Assembly: GCF_001894885.1 (NCBI RefSeq)
Contig: NZ_BCXB01000001.1
Location: 124,001-188,000 of the forward strand
Direction of reading: 5' to 3'
From: Rhodococcus marinonascens NBRC 14363
GTDB taxonomy: Bacteria > Actinomycetota > Actinomycetes > Mycobacteriales > Mycobacteriaceae
Length of the DNA stretch: 64,000 nt
The notes beneath the pieces are model-generated. The model was not told where the DNA came from, ran no database searches, and was given only the letters and a program-made list of their open reading frames with translations. The position numbers and the translations under genes were made by a program. Shown here one piece after another: positions 12,173 to 20,844 of this stretch (position 1 is its first letter; each line of letters opens with the position of its first letter).

Positions 12173-12913
12173 GTGGAACTGAACATTCCCGAATTCGAAG
12201 GGCCTCTCGCTCAACGGGGAATCGGAATCATCGCCCCGTTCGATTTGGCGCTCGAACGAGAATTGTGGCGATGGGCCCCGCTGGAAGTAAGCCTGCATTT
12301 GGCGCGCACCCCGTACGAACCCGTGCCCGTCAGTCTCGAGATGGCAGAACTAGTCTCCGAACCACGACACATCATGACGGCAACCCGCGACGTCCTGCAC
12401 GTCGAACCCGAGGTCGTGGCCTATCTGTGCACATCGGGGAGCTTTATCAAGGGCCTCGAATTCGAGCGGGCGCTGTGCGACGCGATCTGCGAGGCAGGCG
12501 CCCCGCACGCCGTGACGACGTCGGGTGCGCTGGTCGAGGCTATCGAGCACCTCGGGCTGAGCAAGCTGTCGGTGATCACACCCTACGACGCGCCGCTGAC
12601 GGAACGGCTGCATTCGTTCCTCGAAGAGGCGGGCACCGAGGTCGTTCGCTCAGATCACCTTGGGCTCGGCGGCGGCATCTGGAAAGTCAACTATCGCACG
12701 ATCGCCGAGCACATCATCGCCGCGGACGATCCGAATTCGGAAGCGATCTTCGTCGCCTGTACCAACCTGCCCACCTACGACCTCATCACTCCGCTTGAAC
12801 GCGAACTCGGAAAACCGGTGCTCACCGCCAACCAACTCACGATCTGGGCCTGTCTGGGCCGGATGAAACTTCCCATGACGGGGCCCGGCAGGTGGCTCCA
12901 TGACGTTTTCTGA
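12173..12913 (+). CDS. Maleate-isomerase-like Asp/Glu racemase superfamily enzyme
   Basis: A 246-residue cofactor-independent enzyme of the Asp/Glu racemase superfamily. Both catalytic cysteines of the maleate isomerase type are present: C86 (YLCTSGSF) and C196 (VACTNLPTYD). GTG at 12173 has GAGG six bases upstream; an in-frame GTG at 12161 is the alternative. It is the first gene of a three-gene operon with a paralogue and a GntR regulator. Maleate isomerase, arylmalonate decarboxylase or hydantoin racemase relatives are possible; the two Cys favour an isomerase or racemase. Confidence 0.75.
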   Translation: MELNIPEFEGPLAQRGIGIIAPFDLALERELWRWAPLEVSLHLARTPYEPVPVSLEMAELVSEPRHIMTATRDVLHVEPEVVAYLCTSGSFIKGLEFERALCDAICEAGAPHAVTTSGALVEAIEHLGLSKLSVITPYDAPLTERLHSFLEEAGTEVVRSDHLGLGGGIWKVNYRTIAEHIIAADDPNSEAIFVACTNLPTYDLITPLERELGKPVLTANQLTIWACLGRMKLPMTGPGRWLHDVF

Positions 12914-12948
12914 CATCAGCCATCACAAACGAGGAAAGAGGAGAATGC

Positions 12949-13689
12949 ATGACCGGCACACCGACACCCACCATCGGATTCATCTACCCTGATCACGCCG
13001 CCGAGGACGACTACCCCTTCGCCGCGCAGATACTCGGAGTGGATCTGCCGGTCGTGCACATCTATGGCACCGACCTGCACGCCGTGCCCGAATTGCTCGA
13101 CCTCGGGAGTCCCGAGAAGCTTGCCGGTGGGGCGGCACTCCTCGCCGGCGAGAAGCCGGACGCTGTCGTGTGGGCGTGTACGTCGGGCAGCTTCGTCTAC
13201 GGCCCCGACGGTGCGAAGCAACAGTCGGAGAGCCTCGCCGAGGTGACCGGCGTGCCCACATCCAGCACCAGTTTCGCGTTCGTCAACGCCCTGCACGCGC
13301 TCGGTATCACCCGCGTGGCCGTGGCCGCGAGCTACCCGGCGGACGTTGCGAGGCTGTTTGTGGAGTTCCTAGCCGCCGCCGACATCGAAGTGCTGTCGGT
13401 GTCCAGCGCAGGCATCGAAACCGCGGCGGAGGTCGGTCTGCTCAGCCCGGAACGCGTCGTGGAACTGGCAGTGCGCAACGACCACCCGGACGCGCAGGCC
13501 CTACTCATCCCCGACACGGCCATGAGGACGATGGGGGTGGTGGGTAGTCTCGAGCAGCGCCTCGGCAAGCCCGTCCTCACGGCAAACCAGGTGACCATCT
13601 GGGAAGGTCTGCGTCTTGCGGGCCACACGGCGGTGCAACCGTCGTTAGGAACCTTGTTCGAGAGAGGCAACAGTCATGGCTCTGACTGA
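12949..13689 (+). CDS. Asp/Glu racemase-fold enzyme with a single catalytic Cys
   Basis: A 246-residue paralogue of the preceding gene. The first catalytic position is kept (C77 in WACTSGSF), but the second, a Cys in the neighbour, is replaced in LIPDTAMRT (D189 region). Single-Cys members of this superfamily include arylmalonate-decarboxylase-type enzymes, so a decarboxylase or a catalytically different isomerase is possible. A good AGAGGAG precedes ATG 12949. Its 3' end overlaps the regulator gene by 14 bases. Confidence 0.75.
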   Translation: MTGTPTPTIGFIYPDHAAEDDYPFAAQILGVDLPVVHIYGTDLHAVPELLDLGSPEKLAGGAALLAGEKPDAVVWACTSGSFVYGPDGAKQQSESLAEVTGVPTSSTSFAFVNALHALGITRVAVAASYPADVARLFVEFLAAADIEVLSVSSAGIETAAEVGLLSPERVVELAVRNDHPDAQALLIPDTAMRTMGVVGSLEQRLGKPVLTANQVTIWEGLRLAGHTAVQPSLGTLFERGNSHGSD

Positions 13690-14353
13690 CCTGGAACCCG
13701 CCAGTCGTCAATCGACCGCCGAATTCATCGCGGACCGCCTGAGAGCCGCCATCATGAAGGGTGCGCTCGAGCCAGGCGCCCAACTGGGCGAGGCGGAACT
13801 GGCCGCGCATTTCCAGGTCTCGCGTGGACCGCTGCGCGAAGCCATGCAGCGACTCGTGTCCGAGGGCATACTGCGCAGCATCCGTCACCGCGGGATCTTC
13901 GTGACGGAGTTGTCCCTGGACGACGTCGTCGACGTGTACCGCAGCCGATCGGTGATCGAGCGCGGGGCACTCGAGATGATCCTCGCCGACGGGCGGAGGG
14001 AAGCTACGTATGTGGCGCTCGAATCCACAGTGCTCGCGATGCGCTATGCGGCCGAACGTGGCGACGCCGCGGCTGTATCGGACGCCGACCAGCAGTTCCA
14101 CCAGATTCTGGTGGAGAGTTCCTCGAGCCCACGACTGGTTCGCGCAGCAAGGACGCTGCTGATCGAGACCCGGATGTGCCTGGGTGCGTTGCAGACCACC
14201 TATGACGACATCGGTGAACAGGCGGACGAACACGCGGCCCTGCGCGAGGCGATCCGGACCAGTACGCCCGCGAAGGTGCAGCGGATGCTTGCCGAGCATC
14301 TCGACGATGCCGTCCAGCGCCTACGGGCCGATCAGAAGACTCTGTCGTCTTAG
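13676..14353 (+). CDS. GntR-family regulator with FCD domain
   Basis: FadR-subfamily regulator (225 aa). The N-terminal winged helix covers about residues 12-78, with the recognition segment FQVSRGPLREAMQRLVSEG; the FCD all-helical ligand domain follows, with D..H pairs (DADQQFHQ, AEHLDDAV) typical of its metal site. It is translationally coupled to the racemase-fold gene. It is the best candidate for binding the matching inverted repeats at 6897 and 12116 and hence controlling 5400-14353. The effector is probably a carboxylate intermediate. Confidence 0.88.
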   Translation: MALTDLEPASRQSTAEFIADRLRAAIMKGALEPGAQLGEAELAAHFQVSRGPLREAMQRLVSEGILRSIRHRGIFVTELSLDDVVDVYRSRSVIERGALEMILADGRREATYVALESTVLAMRYAAERGDAAAVSDADQQFHQILVESSSSPRLVRAARTLLIETRMCLGALQTTYDDIGEQADEHAALREAIRTSTPAKVQRMLAEHLDDAVQRLRADQKTLSS

Positions 14354-14888
14354 CCTAGTTAGCCCGAGTGCACCGATTCGTTGATGTGGTCGTCGAGAGT
14401 TTCGTTGTGTGGCATAGGACTGGAGGTGGACGTGGTTGAGCGTGCGACCTGACGTGTCGGGTTGTTCCACTGGGCCTTTCGCGTCGAGGCGGGTTGCGCC
14501 ATGCTGTTTCCCACGGCCAGCGTGTGGGTAGGTGCAACGACAGGCGTCGGGCGGACAGTGGATCGGTGGGCTCGGGCTCAACAACCGGCCCTGCGAAACC
14601 CTCGGGTGGAAGACACCCGCCGAAGTCGTCAACGAGCAGCTACTTTTTGTTCGCCAAACCGGTGTTGCGGCGACCCCCTTGAATTCGCCCCGCACGCCGC
14701 GATCCGAATGTTCGGTGATGCCCCGTACAGCGTTGTCACAACCAGAAATTCGGCGTGCGTTCGACCGAGACCAGAGTCCGGCGGTTAGCCTCCGACGGGC
14801 TAGTGTCCGGTACCGATCGCCAGTTTCTTGAAATGGAAGAAGCTCGAAGTGAAAAACGCTGACCCGGTTGGTTCCTCTGAAGCAAGAG
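14354..14888. other. Non-coding stretch with IS remnant
   Basis: This 535-base gap holds no confident gene apart from the transposase fragment at 14577-14678. Several short frames on both strands lack family similarity or good ribosome sites. It separates the GntR-controlled cluster from the YVTN-ricin gene. Confidence 0.5.
14577..14678 (+). mobile_element. IS30-type transposase C-terminal remnant
   Basis: The translation from 14577 reads LNNRPCETLGWKTPAEVVNE and continues LLFVRQTGVAATP, which matches the C-terminal end of IS30-family transposases (LN.RPR..LGW.TPAE). The DDE catalytic core is missing, so this is a fragment only. No clear terminal inverted repeats were found. Confidence 0.6.
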
Positions 14889-15863
14889 ATGAACGTGGAT
14901 CAGCACAGCACGGTGCATCGTCACCCGACGGTCAGGGGGCGCGTCGCGCGTCTCACCATCGCGGTGGTCACCGCAGCGATGGTGCCCGGTATCGCCGGGA
15001 TAGGGGCGGCGGTAGCGGATACCGTCACCGACACCGTTCCGGTCGGGAGATTCCCGGAGGCGGTGGCGATCACCCCGGACGGGTCCCGTGCCTACACCCC
15101 CAACAATAACGACGATACGGTGTCGGTGATCGACACCGGCACCGACATGGTCACCGCGACCGTCCCAGTCGGAAGTTTCCCGATCGGGGTGGCAATCACC
15201 CCGGACGGGTCGCTCGGCTATGTCACCAACAGTAGCGACTCCACTGTGTCGGTGATCGATACCGGCACCAACACCGTGATCGAGACCGTCCCGATCGGGG
15301 ACGGGCCGAGCGGGGATACCACGAGCGAAGGCCCGATCGGGTTGGCGATCACCCCGGACGGGTCCCGCGCCTACGTCAGCAACTTTGTCAGCGGGACGGT
15401 GTCGGTGATCGCGATCGATACCCAGCTCGATTCTCCCATTTACGGTTTGGACGGCCGGGTTCTCGACATCGTCGATGACGGAACGGTCAGTGGCACTCCT
15501 GTGCAGATGTGGGACCACACGGGCGCGGAAAACCAGCAGTGGAAGAAGATTGGGAATCAGATCGTCAACCCGCACACCCAAAAATGCTTGGACGTGGTCG
15601 AAGCGGTCAATGGCTCTGATCCTTTCCCCAATGGTGCACCGATACAGATCAGCGACTGCGGAAGTCAGACGAGCGAGCAGTGGCGGATGGCCGACGAGGT
15701 CACCGACGGCAACCCGGTCGGTGGCGCAATCATCAACATTCCGAGCGAGAAATGCCTTGATGTGACCGACAACGTATCTGCCAACGGGACCCGGCTGCAG
15801 CTCTGGGACTGCACCGGAGCGTTCAACCAGCAATTCAACTTTCCCCCTTCCACTGAGCGATAA
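14889..15863 (+). CDS. Secreted YVTN beta-propeller / ricin-B lectin fusion
   Basis: A predicted exported protein of about 324 aa. Residues 18-43 form a signal peptide (basic RVAR, hydrophobic core, AVA cleavage site). Residues 46-175 contain three YVTN-type propeller blades with ITPDGSR and VSVIDTGT repeats; the matching DNA repeats recur at about 15067, 15187 and 15347. Residues 178-324 form a ricin-type beta-trefoil lectin with QQW/EQW/NQQF motifs and paired Cys. A full propeller needs about seven blades, so this one is short, perhaps through blade loss or oligomerisation. The start is uncertain (TTG 14868 is possible). Likely carbohydrate binding outside the cell. Confidence 0.75.
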   Translation: MNVDQHSTVHRHPTVRGRVARLTIAVVTAAMVPGIAGIGAAVADTVTDTVPVGRFPEAVAITPDGSRAYTPNNNDDTVSVIDTGTDMVTATVPVGSFPIGVAITPDGSLGYVTNSSDSTVSVIDTGTNTVIETVPIGDGPSGDTTSEGPIGLAITPDGSRAYVSNFVSGTVSVIAIDTQLDSPIYGLDGRVLDIVDDGTVSGTPVQMWDHTGAENQQWKKIGNQIVNPHTQKCLDVVEAVNGSDPFPNGAPIQISDCGSQTSEQWRMADEVTDGNPVGGAIINIPSEKCLDVTDNVSANGTRLQLWDCTGAFNQQFNFPPSTER

Positions 15864-15926
15864 CCGATGAGCGATAAGCGATACCGCCGGCAGGACGTTT
15901 CGCGTCTACGACTCAACTGCGACTAC

Positions 15927-17192
15927 TCATCGCCGCTGCTGATCCAACTCCCCGACAGCCAGACGGCCGACCACCTCGGTCAACAGGTCCACACCAGCGC
16001 AAACGTCTTCGTCAGTCGTGAACTCGTGCTCGTTGTGCGAGATTCCGTCGACGCTCGGCACGAACAACATCACCGTCGGAACGACATCCTTCAAGTTCAC
16101 CGAATCGTGCCCGGCGACCGTCATGATCTGGCGGTATGTCAGCCCCAGGTCGTCTGCGGCGCTCATGGAAAGTTTCACACCTTCCGGCTGATAGCCGGCC
16201 ACGCCCCAGGAGTGCGCGGTGGCCTTCTCGATCCGCACCCGGGCGCGGGTTTCGATCTCGGCGAAGCGCGCCATCAATCGCTTGTTGGCGAGGTCGACGA
16301 CCGACTCGTTCGGCGATCGCACGTCGAGGTTCATCCGTACTTCACGGGCGATGACGACGGGGGAGTTGGGCTCGATGGTCATCTGGCTCACCGAGGTGTG
16401 CAGCGGCGCGTCCGAGAACTCCTCGGCCAACTCGCGTGCCGCGACCACCAGCAGGGAGGCCCCGAGCAGCGCATCCTGCCGATCGGGCATTGTCGTCGAT
16501 CCGGTGTGTGACTGATCTCCGTGGATCACCAGTTCGTATTTTTGGGCTGCCCACGTGGAATCGACTACACCGATGGTGATTCCGTCGTTCTCGAGGTTTC
16601 GGCCCTGCTCGATGTGGATCTCGGCAAACGCCGCGGCTCTCGGTCCCGCACCCGATCCCAGACACCCGATCCCGGACAGCGCGTCTGCGACCGAGACGCC
16701 GTCGCGATCGGTGGTCGACAACGCTCGCTCGACATCGAGCTTGCCGGTGAAGACAGAACTCCCCATCATGCTCGGCTTGAACCGGCAGCCTTCCTCGTTG
16801 AACCAGTTGACCACCGCAAGATTGTATTTCGGCGCAATGTCGCCGGCACGCCACTTCTGCGCGATCCGGTGTGCGGCGTGCGCCGAGGCGAGTACGCCGT
16901 ACGCACCGTCGTAGCGGCCGCCGAGCGGTTGGCTGTCCAAATGGGAACCCGTCAGCACGTACGGGGCGTCGGGATGGATCTCGAGTAGACCGAACTGGTT
17001 GCCTACCCGATCGCATTCGACACGAAATCCGCGGTCGACGAGCCACTCGGCGAGCCACGCCCGCTGGGCCGCGTCCTCGGCGGTGGCAGCCTGGCGATCG
17101 ACGCCGCCGCCGGATGTCGCACCGAAGTGTGACAACTGGTGGAAGTCCGCGATCACGGACCGGTCCAGATCGCTCTTGCCGGCAGTGGTCAT
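15927..17192 (-). CDS. Zn-dependent N-carbamoyl-amino-acid/ureido hydrolase (M20)
   Basis: M20-family amidohydrolase of the hydantoinase/carbamoylase group (421 aa). Metal-binding motifs are GSHLDS, GGRYDGAYG, NEEGCRF, EIHIEQG and the late SHNEHEFT; the lid/dimerisation domain lies in the middle. ATG 17192 is preferred to an in-frame upstream start because GAGAGG precedes it. It follows the MHS transporter gene on the same strand by 96 bases and is probably co-transcribed. It would hydrolyse an N-carbamoyl or ureido compound brought in by the transporter; beta-ureidopropionase and allantoate-type activities are alternatives. Confidence 0.85.
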   Translation of the reverse strand: MTTAGKSDLDRSVIADFHQLSHFGATSGGGVDRQAATAEDAAQRAWLAEWLVDRGFRVECDRVGNQFGLLEIHPDAPYVLTGSHLDSQPLGGRYDGAYGVLASAHAAHRIAQKWRAGDIAPKYNLAVVNWFNEEGCRFKPSMMGSSVFTGKLDVERALSTTDRDGVSVADALSGIGCLGSGAGPRAAAFAEIHIEQGRNLENDGITIGVVDSTWAAQKYELVIHGDQSHTGSTTMPDRQDALLGASLLVVAARELAEEFSDAPLHTSVSQMTIEPNSPVVIAREVRMNLDVRSPNESVVDLANKRLMARFAEIETRARVRIEKATAHSWGVAGYQPEGVKLSMSAADDLGLTYRQIMTVAGHDSVNLKDVVPTVMLFVPSVDGISHNEHEFTTDEDVCAGVDLLTEVVGRLAVGELDQQRR

Positions 17193-17288
17193 CGTGTGGA
17201 TACCTCTCTGGAGTGGGTCGGTCACCGCGTATCCCATCGTCCGGGAGCGGAGTCGAGATAGACGCAATAGTGTTGCAATTCAAGAGAA

Positions 17289-18611
17289 TCAGTGCTTCAG
17301 GCCCTCTTCGGCGACACTCCATCGTGGTGCGATGATGCCGCCGGCAAGGGCGATCACGCCGATGAGGACGAGGATGGTCGCTGCGGGCCAGAGGTGGTCA
17401 CCGGTGACGGTGAGGATGGCGGTCGCGATCAGCGGTACGAACCCGGATGCCATACCAGCAATGTTCGACGAGATGGATACCCCGCTGTATCGGATTTTCG
17501 CGGGAAACAGGCTGGTGAGTACCGCCCCGCTGACTGCGTACGGATAGGAGACGGCGGCAACGCCCACGGTCATACCGAGGACGACGAGCACGGGTTGTGC
17601 GGTGCCGATCGCCCAGAAAACTGGGAAGGCCAGAACTATCGTTGCGATTGCGCCGCCGATCACGATGCGGCACGAGCCGAATCGTGTGCCCAATCTTCCC
17701 CCGGAGATGATGACAGGCAACTCGATCACCGCGGCAATGACGGTGGCAAGAAGAAGCATCGACGCACCCAGACCGAGAACCCGTTTGCCGTAACTGATGA
17801 TAAATGTCGTGATCAGGTAGAAGCCGCCAGTTCCGATGAACATGATCGAAGCACCGACGAGAAGTTGCCGCCACGACCCGACGAATACCTGGCGGAGAGG
17901 GGCTTCCGCAACGGCGTCTTCCTTCTGCAAGGCTTCGAATTCGGGGGATTCCTCGAGTTGATTTCGAATGACGACGGCAACTCCCAGCAAGGGCAGAGCC
18001 AACAGGAAGGGAATGCGCCAACCCCAAGAATTGAACACGTCTTCGGACAACACGGCCGCTGTCACGAAGAATGCTCCCGAGGACAGAATCGTCCCCACCG
18101 GCGATCCGAGTTGCGGGATGGATGCGTACTTCGCTCGTTCTGCCGGCGAGGCGCACTCGGCTGCGATCGTGACCGCGCCACTCCACTCACCTCCGACGGC
18201 CAAACCCTGCAACACGCGCAATACGACGAGCGCGATCGGGGCTATGACACCGATCGAGTAGTAGTTGGGCAGCAGTCCGATCAGGACAGTGGAGACCCCG
18301 ATGCCGACGATGGTCGTCATCAGTATTTTCTTGCGGCCGACCCGGTCCCCGAGCCAGCCGAACAGCAGTCCACCCACCGGTCGCGCAACGAATCCGACCG
18401 CCAGGGTGCTGAACGACGCCATTGTTGCCGTCAAGGCGTTGTCGGAACTGAAGTACTGCACGTTGAATACCAGCGCAGCCGCCGTGGTGAACAGAAAGAA
18501 GTCGTACCACTCCATCGCCGTTCCCACGAACGCCGCGAAAGCCACTCTCCGCGACGTGTCGCGCGGAATTGGGGCCTTTCCGCCAACCTGTACGGCGGCC
18601 GAGGTGTTCAT
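17289..18611 (-). CDS. MHS-family MFS transporter
   Basis: A 12-helix major facilitator of the metabolite:H+ symporter group (440 aa). It has the family start VGTAMEWYDFFLF (29-41), the loop 2-3 motif GWLGDRVGRKK (about 85-95) and the RxLQGLAVGGEWSGA segment. Relatives import shikimate, citrate, proline/betaine and similar carboxylates. It heads the leftward operon with the carbamoylase and is divergent from a PucR regulator, so the cargo is probably a ureido, amide or carboxylate nutrient. Confidence 0.85.
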   Translation of the reverse strand: MNTSAAVQVGGKAPIPRDTSRRVAFAAFVGTAMEWYDFFLFTTAAALVFNVQYFSSDNALTATMASFSTLAVGFVARPVGGLLFGWLGDRVGRKKILMTTIVGIGVSTVLIGLLPNYYSIGVIAPIALVVLRVLQGLAVGGEWSGAVTIAAECASPAERAKYASIPQLGSPVGTILSSGAFFVTAAVLSEDVFNSWGWRIPFLLALPLLGVAVVIRNQLEESPEFEALQKEDAVAEAPLRQVFVGSWRQLLVGASIMFIGTGGFYLITTFIISYGKRVLGLGASMLLLATVIAAVIELPVIISGGRLGTRFGSCRIVIGGAIATIVLAFPVFWAIGTAQPVLVVLGMTVGVAAVSYPYAVSGAVLTSLFPAKIRYSGVSISSNIAGMASGFVPLIATAILTVTGDHLWPAATILVLIGVIALAGGIIAPRWSVAEEGLKH

Positions 18612-18820
18612 AGAACGCCGCCCGGGAAACCCCCGGCTTTGGCCGGGGGGAGGAAAGGGCGGTCATCAGATGTTGCGTCCGACATGGCTACTCTCTTTTT
18701 GTGTCGGTGGTGTCGGCTAGGTTTCCGGTCGTGGATGCGCGGTATAGGGCAGATCGTTCAATGGGCGTTTCGTCAATGAAACCCCACCCGGAAGTGGGAG
18801 GAAATCGTAATCTGCCTCGA
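18612..18820 (+). mobile_element. Possible IS200/IS605 (TnpB) end remnants: two hairpins
   Basis: Two structures share the layout GAAACCCC-hairpin-GGGAGGAAA: 18626-18657 (arms CCCCCGGC/GCCGGGGG, loop TTTG) and 18778-18806 (arms CCCAC/GTGGG). This resembles the right-end/omegaRNA hairpin of actinobacterial TnpB elements, where it overlaps the tnpB 3' end. Around the second hairpin a plus frame ends in a basic tail (GGNRNLPRRRA, stop at about 18828-18830), as TnpB tails often do. No TnpB catalytic core or TnpA is present. The interval also holds the promoters of the MHS transporter and the PucR gene. Confidence 0.4.
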
Positions 18821-18967
18821 AGAAGGGCCTAAATGTTGTGTATGTGCATAATGCGGCGTCGACGGAACAGCCGTGTCAGCGATATACGATGCCGGCGCGT
18901 TGCCTCGATTCTAGAGTGGGAGATCTGAGCGAAACCTGAGTGACGACTCGCGCGAAAGGAACTTCTC

Positions 18968-20128
18968 GTGAGAAACCTCGCCAAACGGAAGCAAGAGAGT
19001 CTGCCGCGCTGGCGTGAGCTGATTTCGGGCGCCGTGCGCGAGGTCGATGACCTGGTCACGATCTTCCTCGACGAGCTCGAGTCTGTCGAGGCCTATCAAT
19101 CGGGCCTTGTGACAAGGGAGGATCTCGCAGATTCTGCCCGCGAATCTATTCGACTGATACTCGAGGCGGTCACCGCCGGACCGGAGACGACTCGGCTCAG
19201 TTCGCTTTCCTTGGAATTGGGTCGGCAACGCGCCCGACAGGGAATCCCGGTTGAAGATCTGGTGGCTGCGATCCGTCTCGACTTCGGCATCCTGTGGTCG
19301 TCGCTACTCGAACGCGCAAATTCGGCGGATATGGCGGTTCTCGCATTGCACGTCGACAGCCTTTGGGCGGCGGTCGACAACCATGCTCGCGCGGTTCACC
19401 AAAGCTATCTCGAAGAGAAGGCCGCGATGGCCGCTTCCACCCGCGACGAACAGCAGACCTACCTGGCGGAACTGTTCGGCCCCGCACCCCTCGTCCCGAG
19501 CAAGGTCGAGCAGGTTGCCCGCGCTCTGAAGGTTGACTCCGACGGCATGTTCCGCGTCGTCGTCGCAGGCCCCGAGTCGTCCCAGATGGTGCACCGAATC
19601 GCGAACACTCTCGCCGCCAGGGGCGAACATATCTTTGTTCTCAATCAGTCGGGCCGCGTGGTAATTCTGTGGCCTGCGCCGCGACCGCATACCCGGGGAC
19701 CCGAGACACCGTACCGGCAACTGCAGGACATCGCCGGCGGAATGGTCCCGGCAGCTCCCGGTCTCGCGGCTGTGGCTTCGGCCGCGAATACCGCACACGA
19801 GATTTTTCGGACCATCCGTCCCGATGAGCACGGACTGCGGACGCTGACAGACGCGTGGACGAGAGTCACCAAGAGCCGACTCGATGATCAGGCGGATTTT
19901 TCGGGTCACCTACTGTCCGGCCTCGCCGCGCTCACCGACGAGGAACGTGACCGGATCGCCGAGACCGTGCGGGCCTACCTCGCGACCGGAAGCGTCACCG
20001 ACACTGCAGCGCAACTATTTTGTCATCGCAACACCGTGCTGAACCGGCTCGGCAGATTCGAGAAGCTGACGAGCCTGGACGTCACAGTGCCCGAGCAAGC
20101 CGCCTTGGCGCTGCTTGCGTTGGCGTGA
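18968..20128 (+). CDS. PucR/CdaR-type transcriptional regulator
   Basis: A 386-residue regulator. The C-terminal PucR-type helix-turn-helix is at about 325-380 (YLATGSVTDTAAQLFCHRNTVLNRLGRFEKLT), preceded by a GGDEF-like middle domain without catalytic residues and an N-terminal helical sensor. The gene starts with GTG 18968 and is divergent from the transporter/carbamoylase operon. PucR-type proteins usually control catabolism of purines, ureides or amino acids, so the divergent operon is the likely target. Confidence 0.85.
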   Translation: MRNLAKRKQESLPRWRELISGAVREVDDLVTIFLDELESVEAYQSGLVTREDLADSARESIRLILEAVTAGPETTRLSSLSLELGRQRARQGIPVEDLVAAIRLDFGILWSSLLERANSADMAVLALHVDSLWAAVDNHARAVHQSYLEEKAAMAASTRDEQQTYLAELFGPAPLVPSKVEQVARALKVDSDGMFRVVVAGPESSQMVHRIANTLAARGEHIFVLNQSGRVVILWPAPRPHTRGPETPYRQLQDIAGGMVPAAPGLAAVASAANTAHEIFRTIRPDEHGLRTLTDAWTRVTKSRLDDQADFSGHLLSGLAALTDEERDRIAETVRAYLATGSVTDTAAQLFCHRNTVLNRLGRFEKLTSLDVTVPEQAALALLALA

Positions 20129-20202
20129 GGTGTGCACCACGCGAGTGCGAGCGACCCCAGTGTCTACTACGAGCCCAGTGTCCATTACGGGCCCAGTCGC
20201 CA

Positions 20203-20844
20203 TCACTCCAGGTATCGGAGGACTGCGAGGACACGCCGGTGGTGTCCATCTGAGGTCGGTAGGTCGAGCTTGGTGAAGATGTTGCCGATGTGCTTCTCCA
20301 CCGCGCGCTCGGTGACATGCAGCGCCGCGGCGAGTGCACCGTTCGACAGACCCTGGGCCATCAGCCCGAGCATCTCGCGCTCGCGCGGGGTGAGTCGGTC
20401 CAAAGCCTCGGCCTTGCATCTCGATCCCATCAATTGGGTCACCACCTCCGGGTCGAGTGCCGTCCCACCGGACGCGACCCTCACGAGGGCGTCGACGAAC
20501 TCGCTGACATCGGCTACCCGGTCTTTGAGCAGATATCCAACCCCCGCTGCTTTTCCGGCGAGGAGTTCTGAGGCGTAACGAGTTTCTACCCACTGCGAGA
20601 ATACGAGAACGCCGATATCGGGAAACCTCCTGCGCAGCGCGACAGCCTCCACGAGCCCCTCGTCGGTGAACGTCGGAGGCATCCGGATATCGACCACCGC
20701 GACGTCCGGTCTGTGTTCGGCGACGGCGGCGCCCAGGGCGTGGGCGTCGATGGCGATCGCCGCAACCTCGTGACCACGTTCGATCAGCAGCTGTGCCAGG
20801 CCGTCCCGGAGGATTGCATTGTCCTCGGCGATCACGATCCGCAT
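20203..20844 (-). CDS. NarL/LuxR-family response regulator
   Basis: Receiver-HTH response regulator (213 aa). The acidic pocket is at E7-D8 and the phosphoacceptor D52 (VVDIRMPP); the conserved Lys is in YLLKDR. The LuxR-type HTH occupies about 150-205 (LTPREREMLGLMAQG, ..VEKHIGNIFTKLDL). Its start overlaps the stop of the upstream histidine kinase gene by one base, so they form a cognate pair. Targets cannot be told from the sequence. The adjoining 20129-20202 has two near-identical CCCAGTGTC repeats and no gene. Confidence 0.9.
   Translation of the reverse strand: MRIVIAEDNAILRDGLAQLLIERGHEVAAIAIDAHALGAAVAEHRPDVAVVDIRMPPTFTDEGLVEAVALRRRFPDIGVLVFSQWVETRYASELLAGKAAGVGYLLKDRVADVSEFVDALVRVASGGTALDPEVVTQLMGSRCKAEALDRLTPREREMLGLMAQGLSNGALAAALHVTERAVEKHIGNIFTKLDLPTSDGHHRRVLAVLRYLE

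Noticed and set aside
14736-15833. 365-codon minus-strand frame opposite the YVTN-ricin gene
   Set aside because: Repetitive translation is explained by the DNA repeats of the real gene; no start signal.
17292-18779. 495-codon plus-strand frame opposite the MHS transporter
   Set aside because: Composition is that of an antisense frame (Asp/Arg/Gln rich); only its last part, over the hairpins, was considered for a TnpB tail.
20129-20202. CCCAGTGTC repeats as a CRISPR-like or regulatory array
   Set aside because: Only two imperfect units of about 18 bases with no spacers; too little to call.
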